From: Coptodactyla brooksi
Taxonomy: Eukaryota > Arthropoda > Insecta > Coleoptera > Scarabaeidae
Direction: 5' to 3'
Assembly (NCBI GenBank): GCA_033557675.1
Contig: JAWQRM010000362.1
Location: forward strand, 1 to 23,700
Length of the DNA: 23,700 nucleotides
Under the pieces are notes generated by a model that did not search any database, was not told the origin of the DNA, and saw nothing but the letters and a program-made list of their open reading frames with translations. Made by a program: the position numbers and the translations under genes. Shown here piece by piece: positions 16,801 to 23,700 of this stretch (positions are counted from its first letter, which is position 1; each line of letters begins with the position of its first letter).

Positions 16801-18629
16801 AAATTCTATCTTACAAAGCAATATCTAAGGACGGATTGTGGTTTCTCTTTATTTAAAATAATTAATATATCATAAATTATAACCATTGTAACATATGTCT
16901 AATAAAATAAAAAGTATGAGTATAATAATCGTTTATTTCATCTCACCTCGTGTATTTATAAAATAAAAATAATTATTCTATTTTTAATACTGTGTGTAAG
17001 ATGTTTACATGGTAACAGTTCCTACTTTTATTTAAACTTGTATAGATTACTTTTCACTAATTATACTATTCATTAGTCTTTTAAAACACCTGTACTGTAT
17101 TGTACCAAACATCCCATTAAAAAGTTAAAATTTATGACCACAGTTATGTCTTTTTTTTGTAGAACGCCCGCTTTTGTTTCCAATCCAAATTTCCAAAAAC
17201 TAGTTCGTACGAAAATCACCGCGTCCAACCGACCAAGGTTCAGAGTTCTCATCTTCATAAAGAAAAATTTACGGCCCAATAAAACCGTACGGCCTAATAA
17301 TAATCTGTGACTGGCTTTCATCATCCCACCTTTCCTATTCTTCCTCGCCTTTTTATATTCTACTCGTCCACTCGATTTTTTTCATCTCTATTCTTTCCCA
17401 TTCGCTTTTATTGTCATGACTACGTCGGCCCGTGTGTCTCCCACGTCCTCACCATACCCCAAAATCCAGACCAGGATCGAGCACAAATCGTACTTATTGA
17501 AAAACAGGAACTAATTTTGCAATTTAATCCACCGGAATAAAATAATCGAAGAAATCAAACAAGCTTCATTATTTTATATCATAAACGAAGTTTGTTGTGG
17601 ATAGCCGCAGGAGTCTCGAGGGATGTGCTTCGTAGTTCCCTAATATTTTAGGTACCTCCCTGTCCAAAACTAATTCTCCTCGTTATTCCCTTTAACGCTG
17701 AACAAAAGTAAATATGTTGTGGGTGTGGCGATCCGGTCGGGGTTCCTTCTTGCACCGTGCGGTTCATAAATCTCGACGAAAACGCTCAGTTTTTATTTGA
17801 TTTATCGACACACGGGCCGGTTAATTTTTCCGTGTTACCTGGACCGAGGACGGGGCACCCCTAAGTAAATTCACCGCATTAATCAACAGATGTCGCTGCG
17901 ATTCCAGATAGGCCGACGGAATGCATTGTGCACCTTTCTTCCTTGATATTCTTTTCAGCATGTTCACTGATGATTTCTTACTCAAACAATTTAGTTTGGT
18001 TATTTTTTTTACTTTTTTCATTACCATTATTTAGTTCTATTAAATTGTCCGGAAATAAATTGCCGGTTTTAACCGTCAACTCTAAATCAATAAAGCTTAG
18101 TTAACAATAAAATCTACACATGTTTGCCAACGAGAGACATGTTTCATCAGTCTATTGCGAAAGGAGACAACATCAGCAGCAACAAGATTTGGGTTAGGTG
18201 TAATAATCAGCAGTAATGGGATATTTATTTATATTGCATTTTCTTTATTAATTTTAGACCATTGTTGCTTTTAATAGTTACAATTAATCATGTGCATAAA
18301 AATAACGTTAAGTTCTTTATATAAACCATAAACAGAGGGATATTAATATTCTATAAGTAATTAACAATCAATAAAAAGTAATTATGGAAAAGTGGATGTT
18401 GTACCGCACATGACTTTCTCGTACGTTTGCTTTGGTTGAAATTTAGGAGTGGTTTTACAATAAGTAATCGAGAACCCTGTGGAATAATTAATAAATAATG
18501 GATCGTAACTTTGTTCAACATATTAGATTCAGTAATGATTACTTCACAACATACAGTAATTTGGATCTCAAAGTTAGTGTTTAACAACAAATTTAGATAT
18601 TATATTTCAGGCGTTTAATTATTATTATA
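16801..18629. other. Unexplained stretch; CpG-richer between about 17560 and 17960
   Basis: No family is recognised. 17307-17540 is open on the plus strand for 77 codons and 17324-17073 on the minus strand for 83, but neither has familiar motifs. From about 17600 to 17950 the DNA is richer in C and G than its flanks (for example gatccggtcggggttcc, gaccgaggacggggcacccc) and may be a piece of host promoter, untranslated region or an unknown element. 18000-18600 is AT-rich with nothing recognisable. Confidence 0.3.
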
Positions 18630-20019
18630 CAGTGTGGAAATTAAGTAACAAATAAATTCGACAACTCCGTTAATGTTCGGTTTTTGGAAAATTCCCGAAA
18701 GGCATATAGCGATTTAAATTAGGGCGTATTTTTTTAAACGATTTTCAAATTTTTTTGTCAATTGTTTTTTGAGTAATGACGTCATCAATATTTTTTTAAT
18801 GACAACCTATAAATTTTTTCTTTATTTCGGTGGAGTTTTTTAATCTGTTTTCAACAATGTATGATTTTGAATAGGTTACATTTGAAAAAGATTGAAAAAA
18901 CGGCTCTAAAGCTTAAAACAATCAACTTAACAGAATAATGTAGTCACCTGGATTTAAAATAAAAGACAGTTACAATCACTGTTTGGCTTTGACAGAAATT
19001 GTAAATGCTACAATAAAACTACGTCTTTGTATTCTTTGCAAACAGTACTAACTGAATACAGTATTAATTAAATTATCATCAGTATTATCTAATCTCCGAG
19101 TTAGAACTTATAAAGAAGTGTGTCGACCTTTCGGCGAGAAATATCCTGTTCAACAAATAAGCCAATCAACGGTTAGTAGAATAGAAACAAAAATTAGGTA
19201 ACATGATACTGTAGACGATCTTCCAAAAGCTGGACGCCGAGTTGTAACCTTAACAGAAAATGAGCAGCTTGATGTTTTATTGGAAATCTAAGAAAATACA
19301 CATTCATCTACTAAATGTATCGCTTTAAACCACAATATCAGCCATATTTTAGTATTGAAACTTCTTAAAATGCATAAATTTCATCCTTACAAGGTAAAAT
19401 TGGTCCATGAATTATCAGAAGCTGACTTTGATCGCAGACAAGAATTTTGTGAACAAAAAATGAAAATTTGTAATCACTATCCGATGTTCCCCATCGTATA
19501 GTATTTTTTGCTGAAGCAAGATTTTCTTTGAGCGAAACTGTCAATAGACAAAATTGTAGATATTGGGCTATGGAAAATCCCCAATGGATGAGGGAAGCCC
19601 ACACCCAGTATCCCCAAAAGCTTAACGTGTGGGCCGGAATAATCAGTGACAGAATTTTAATTTTTTTTAGCATTTACAACTTCTGTCAAAGTCAAACAGT
19701 GATTGTAACTGTCTTATGTTTTAAATCCAGGTGGCTAAATTGTTTTGTTAATTTGATTAACTTAAACCTTAGAGCCGTTTTTTTCAATATTTTAAATCTT
19801 CAGATTAAAAATCTCCACCGAAATAAATAATATCATTTATTTGTTGTCATTAAAGAAAATATTGATGACGTCATTACTCAAAAAACAATTGACAAAACAA
19901 TCTGAAAATCGCTTAAAGAATACGCCCTAATTTAAATCACTGTACTCTTTTCAGGAATTTTCCCAAAACCTAACATTAACGGAGTTATCGAATTTATCCG
20001 TTACTTAATTTCCACCCTG
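18630..20019 (+). mobile_element. Mariner-like element, copy 2 (rosa-like), complete ends, internally deleted
   Basis: A 1390-bp element flanked by TA at 18628-18629 and 20020-20021. The left tip cagtgtggaaattaagtaac and the right tip gttacttaatttccaccctg pair as inverted repeats. The repeats are unusually long for mariner, 18630-19009 (380 bp) on the left and 19669-20019 (351 bp) on the right. The 5' transposase region matches copy 1 closely, but the catalytic domain after the first acidic block is gone, so this is a non-autonomous derivative. In this copy the right repeat extends about 58 bp further inward than in copy 1. Confidence 0.88.
19100..19660 (+). pseudogene. Remnant of the rosa-like transposase in copy 2
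   Basis: Homologous to 4920-5400 of copy 1. A deletion of about 65 bp removes the start codon and first helix. It retains ISQSTVSRIETKIR, the linker missing from copy 1 (KAGRRVVTLTENEQLDVLLE near 19230), MHKFHPYKVKLVHEL, the first catalytic block and REAHTQYPQKLNVWAGIISD. The first acidic residue is changed: VFFAEARFSL has GCT (Ala) at 19510-19512 where copy 1 has Asp. Everything beyond about 19660 is deleted. Together the two copies cover the whole ancestral gene, but neither is functional. Confidence 0.82.
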
Positions 20020-20021
20020 TA

Positions 20022-20309
20022 TATTCATATTATCATTGTAGGTTTTATGAATTTTGTTGAGATATTTTAGAAGACGATAATTTTTCTATGACTATCTGAA
20101 TCCCACTGCAACTAGAGTTATTTTTCTTTCTTTTTAACTATTAGTAAAAATTATTTTTTTTAAATAAGGAAATTATTTTTGTTATTTCGTTTTAAAGCAT
20201 GAATTACACTGGCCTACACACATTTTGGTGCCTAGGATTTTAGACCTGGTTTCAAGTATGTCTTATAAGATGATATCCAAAGTGCTACTGTTTTGTTATC
20301 AGCTCTAGT
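20022..20309. other. No feature seen
   Basis: AT-rich DNA between mariner copy 2 and the Cys-rich family relic. It probably includes decayed downstream sequence of that relic, but no motif can be assigned. Confidence 0.3.
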
Positions 20310-21345
20310 TCACAAGATAGACACACATTTTTTACAAAAAAATCGATATATTTCGACATTATACATAAAGAAATTGTCTTTTAAGTGACTTTCTCGAGTG
20401 AAATTGTCTTGGCCAATCGCGCATTTTTTTGTGTCCAATGGCTTGATTTGGCTCGACTGTCCCAGAACCAAATAAAGCAAGGATCTCAGAATACAGATCA
20501 CCGAATTATGTTCAACATATTTTATTTTATGTAAAAGAACTGAAATTACCTCATATTCTTCTTTCATACATGTACAGTGAGCAATTGGAATAGAAGAATA
20601 TTCCAATACAATTGTCAATCAGAATAGTCAATAAAGAGACGTCAATCACTTGCCTGATAGGTCCTCAAGCCCATGAATGTCATCAAGCCGCTCACATTAC
20701 TACAATATAAAAAATTTTCATCAAAAGAAAAAAATTGCAATAAGCTTCGTTCTCTCGTGCAATATGAAGTAAATCATATACCAAAGGAAAGGCAATTTTT
20801 TTTCTTTTAATCTCGATGCTGGCCACTGAGCATGCTCTTTTGAAAGATCTAAGTTTCTGATCGGATCATTAAGCTCATTTTGTGAAAATGTTTTAGAATT
20901 TGATGTTTCTCTACAGTATTCAAGGTTATCATCTACTTGAGAAACACTAAGTACTTCAATTTGATCCCCCTGAGATTGCTGTACTGCCTGATGAAAAACT
21001 GGTATTGGAAGATTTTCTGAATGAGGATATTGGAATATTTTCATTTGTGGCGATTGTTTTTGTTGATACCCACTATGTTGGTCACACAAAAGTAACAATC
21101 GTCATGATGATTTTTTGTTCTCGCCAAATCATTATCGCAAATGTTCAATGCACATTTTTCATATACTATGAGGAACCCCCGCTTTATCTTGGTTACGAAT
21201 TTCAATACCAAAGTAAGCAAAATACAAGCGGATTACAGTGTCTGTAATCGATTTTCGCTGATCATTCAATATGTATTCACCACAAAGGCAACAAAACATA
21301 TTAGGGTAGTTAACACAACATCTGAACATACTAGTCATAATAAAC
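20310..21345 (-). pseudogene. Relic of a Cys-rich multicopy arthropod gene family (uncharacterised)
   Basis: Read on the minus strand, it begins NYPNMFCCLCGEYILNDQRK near 21340-21280, runs through ITDTVIRLYFAYFGIEIRNQ and AGVPHSI, then NHHDDCYFCVTNIVGINKNN (with frame changes) and KTFSQNELNDPIRNLDLSKE, LSKEHAQWPASRLKEK (about 20860-20810). After a gap come CSNVSGLM and RLFIDYSD (about 20710-20610), then SSIPIAHCTCMKEEYEVISV and EHNSVIC (20600-20500). From memory, this block order matches large uncharacterised proteins present in many copies in arthropod genomes: a paired-Cys N-terminus, an 'IPI-HS--MKEEY' block and an 'LGQQSGYTK-PCF-C' block. Its function is unknown to me. Stops and frameshifts make it a pseudogene, and the C-terminal half is missing. 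Confidence 0.6.
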
Positions 21346-21369
21346 AGATCAAGATGCATTTGTTACAAA

Positions 21370-22479
21370 AAAAGTTTTGTAGCAAATGCAGATGTTATGC
21401 TTTTAGGTTTGATAAAATTTAATTGATCACCTTGTCACTTCAAATTTATTTAATTAAATTTGGCGAATAAGTCAAATAAGCTATGTCGTTTTTAGAATTA
21501 ATTAAACTAAGTCGTAAATCATTGTTCTTGCTTTCTAAGAATTGTAATACTGATTCAAACAGTCCATAAAATCTATCCAAACAAGCACCTTTAGACAATC
21601 ATGAAACTTCTATATTAAGTAGTGAACGAGTGTATTCTTTATCATTTTCCAAGCAAAGTTGAATCAATGATCTGGAATTCAAGCTAATACTTTTGATTTT
21701 ATTAACGACTTTAATGACGTAATTTAATGAGGCATGAAAGCGTTCATTAAGATTTGTGGCGACCAAATGTTGTCAATGAATGACACAATGTACAGTTAAT
21801 ATGTTCGGCAGAGCTTCTTGTAAGTATTAGATGTTACTTAATTGTATATCTTTTTCTTCAAAAATGTTCTTACTGTATTAAAAATGGTTTCACCTTTTTG
21901 TATCTGTTTCCAAATATTTTGAGAATAACAGTTCTTGGTAAATTATTTCGTTTTTTACAAATCTTGCGTAAGCCAAAAGTAGAGCTTGAGTTGTTTTAAA
22001 TAATCACATAAAGAATTTTCAACGTCCTGGGCCATTTCGTCAATCCTTCTTTGTACCGTAGCATTTGTGGTACCGTTGTGATTTATGTAGCATTGTGCAT
22101 ATTACTTCACTTACAGCCGGTAGAATGAGATTTTCTCCGATCTATGTGACTTTCCGGATTTAGCAATTAGTAAAGAAATATTATAAGAAGTGCGAAGTCC
22201 ATCGTCGTCTCGTCGATGATGTCGCAAACAGTTGTTGTAATGAAGGAGTTTTCAAATATTTTTCTTTGGCCGTTACAAAAAAGGATAAACCTTTATCTTT
22301 TTGTCACAATGGACTTTTGTCAAATGTTCTTTAGGTCTTGATGGTTTCATGGAGTCGTTTGACAAAGTTTTACTACAAAGGAGGCACATTGTAACGTATT
22401 GTTTGTTGGTAATGGAATAATTTAAATATTCGACATTGCACTGTCTACATTTTTTCTTCGACTCGTTCACATTGTTCAT
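21370..22479 (-). pseudogene. ZBED5-like hAT transposase, heavily decayed
   Basis: Minus strand. ATG at 22479 opens a BED-type zinc finger (CLLCSKTLSNDSMKPSRPKE, HLTKVH: C-x2-C ... H-x4-H), ending in a stop near 22273. In shifted frames the rest of a hAT transposase follows in order: TSYNISLLIAKSGKSH (about 22200-22150), ENLILPAVSEVICTMLHKS, QRRIDEMAQDVENSLCDYL (about 22060-22000), ARFVKNEIIYQELLFSKYLE, QHLVATNLNERFHASL (about 21780-21730), NSRSLIQLCLENDKEYTRSL, SKGACLDRFYGLFESVLQFL (about 21590-21530), and finally QGDQLNFIKPKSITSAFATK near 21440-21380. The order fits ZBED5/SCAND3-type hATs. The part with the expected catalytic residues is reduced, and the C-terminal dimerisation domain is absent. 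No 8-bp target duplication or terminal repeats were identified. Confidence 0.82.
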
Positions 22480-22480
22480 G

Positions 22481-22500
22481 TCTACAAAAAAAAGAATAAA
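22481..22500 (-). promoter_or_regulatory. Candidate 3' splice site just upstream of the hAT start codon
   Basis: On the minus strand a pyrimidine tract ttcttttttttgtag ends with AG at 22483-22482, two bases before the ATG at 22479. This fits a 5' untranslated intron placed directly before the first coding exon, a common arrangement in hAT elements. The donor was not found. Confidence 0.4.
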
Positions 22501-23550
22501 TCAATTAAATTTAAAATATAATAGCACAATTTACACTTACATATCATATGATAAGCGTCCGACACAACACAAGAAATAAATTGACACCAACTAAAATATT
22601 AACTTGTCACAGTAGGTGATACAGGCAAAGTCGTAGGGTACACTAGAAACAATTTAATACGCTGTATTTCTTGTATATCCAAGTGCACTTGAAAAATGGA
22701 TACAAAAACAATTTCCTAAACCTTTAATAATAAACGGTCAAGTCGAGTATTGCAACCCCTTTCTTGGGCAACTCGATCAAAACATCCTTTAAGTAAAGGT
22801 TCCGTCCGTAAAGCTAGATAAATAAACAATATTTCCGGACCGTTACGGGCTTCCGGTGGCGGTAAGCATGTTTTTAAAATTGATTTTACAACATCAAGAC
22901 ATGCTTAATCGAATAGCGAAAGAATTTTTCAAAGCAGGGATGCTCCTCTTGACCGAAAACGCCCCAGCAGTTATCGTATTAGTGTCATTTAATCAATATA
23001 TAAAAAAATTGTTCAAATCTTTTCCTGATAGTTATTTGTATCTAGATATGTAATATAGTTACTATTATAATGCACTAGTTGCAATAAATACCGTATTATA
23101 AATTTTTTAAATCTATGGCTGGAATCTACGGTTAACTTCACAGCACTGACAAAATACTTACGTAGATCGGTAAGATGTCTTTCGATTAGGTAGGTAACTT
23201 AAATCGCTCTTTGTATCACTTTCTTATATGCACTTCATATGACACATTGAACAGTTATTAATTGTTGATTCGATGACCAGCTATTTTATAGTGTCATATT
23301 AGAGATATGTTACTGCACGAAAATTTGTCAGGATATTTCCTGTACATTAAAACCTGCTACGAGCGATAGTTATTAAATTCAATAATATACTCATTTAGTA
23401 GGTGGTAAAGCTCCATCAGACTTATCATCAAAATTATTATGAATTGAATGGCTGTGGAGTCACATGCTGTGCTACCATAAAAACTACTCAATAGCGCTCA
23501 TTTTACAAATCATTCTGTTCTGATAAATGTATTATTAAAGTATCAGAATA
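22501..23550. other. No recognised gene
   Basis: Mostly AT-rich. A 65-codon plus-strand ORF at 22856-23053 begins MAVSMFLKLILQHQDMLNRI and is preceded by a short CpG-rich patch (tccggaccgttacgggcttccgg). I cannot assign it. A small inverted repeat, atatgacac/gtgtcatat, brackets about 23236-23300. The hAT 5' end should lie in this stretch, but I could not recognise its tip. Confidence 0.3.
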
Positions 23551-23552
23551 TA

Positions 23553-23700
23553 CTAGGTTGGCCAAAAAGTTCGTGCGCCGAGTTAAAATTCACCTTCGTT
23601 CAATTTCCGTGGTTTGTCTTCCAAATCAAAGTCACCCTCATTAAAACGCTTGAACCACTTTTGTGCTGTTCGAGGAGCCACCGTTCCTTCGCCTTCAACG
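23553..23700 (-). mobile_element. Mariner (irritans/cecropia type), one end, internally deleted
   Basis: After TA at 23551-23552 the tip ctaggttggccaaaaagttcgtgcg is a typical mariner terminal repeat. Only about 30 bp inward, on the minus strand, lies the transposase helix-turn-helix region: EGEGTVAPRTAQKWFKRFNE, GDFDLEDKPR (about 23700-23610), ended by a stop at the junction. The DNA-binding part of the gene is thus joined almost directly to the 3' terminal repeat, with the catalytic domain missing. The element continues beyond the window. Confidence 0.8.

Noticed and set aside
1..23700. tRNA, rRNA or snRNA genes
   Set aside because: Reading both strands for box B-like and cloverleaf patterns gave no candidate worth listing. 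A covariance-model scan was not possible here.

Overview
The window looks like nuclear DNA from an insect or another arthropod. It is AT-rich and has no bacterial-style operons. Its recognisable coding sequence belongs to eukaryotic transposable elements: RTE/Jockey-like LINEs, two kinds of mariner, a Tigger/pogo element, a PIF/Harbinger element with a MADF-domain partner gene, a ZBED5-like hAT and a piggyBac-like MITE. I see no convincing single-copy host gene, tRNA or rRNA.

Layout. 1-420: decayed 3' tail of a LINE (+). 421-2190: mostly featureless, with short inverted repeats and one weak pseudo-ORF. 2190-3790: 5'-truncated LINE (-) holding most of the reverse transcriptase and the C-terminus. 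3790-4640: unexplained, partly GC-richer. 4640-6351: mariner copy 1, rosa-like (41 residues between acidic positions 2 and 3). 6352-8430: unexplained, with a GC-rich island. 8430-8560: small transposase relic (-). 8950-16800: one old LINE (+) split by two DNA transposons. A Tigger (9282-11438) and a Harbinger (11489-16467) lie 50 bp apart inside it, and a TTAA-flanked MITE (11536-11861) sits inside the left inverted repeat of the Harbinger. 16800-18629: unexplained. 18630-20019: mariner copy 2, with TA flanks and inverted repeats of 350-380 bp. 20310-21345: relic of a Cys-rich multicopy gene family (-). 21370-22479: decayed hAT transposase (-). 22500-23550: nothing recognised. 23553 to the end: tip of an irritans/cecropia-type mariner.

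The most interesting object is the Harbinger. It is an internal dimer. Unit A (12817-14262) has a nearly intact MADF gene (one intron, one slip in a run of nine A) and a ruined transposase exon 1. Unit B (14289-16238) has an intact two-exon transposase of about 360 residues and a ruined MADF gene. In unit B the exons of the two genes alternate on opposite strands: MADF exon 1 (+), transposase exon 2 (-), MADF exon 2 (+), transposase exon 1 (-). Each gene therefore lies partly in the other's intron. A fossil of the transposase 3' end in the MADF intron of unit A suggests that this interleaving is ancestral.

Nearly all other coding sequence is broken. Only the Harbinger transposase, and the MADF gene apart from one homopolymer, look as if they could recently have been functional.
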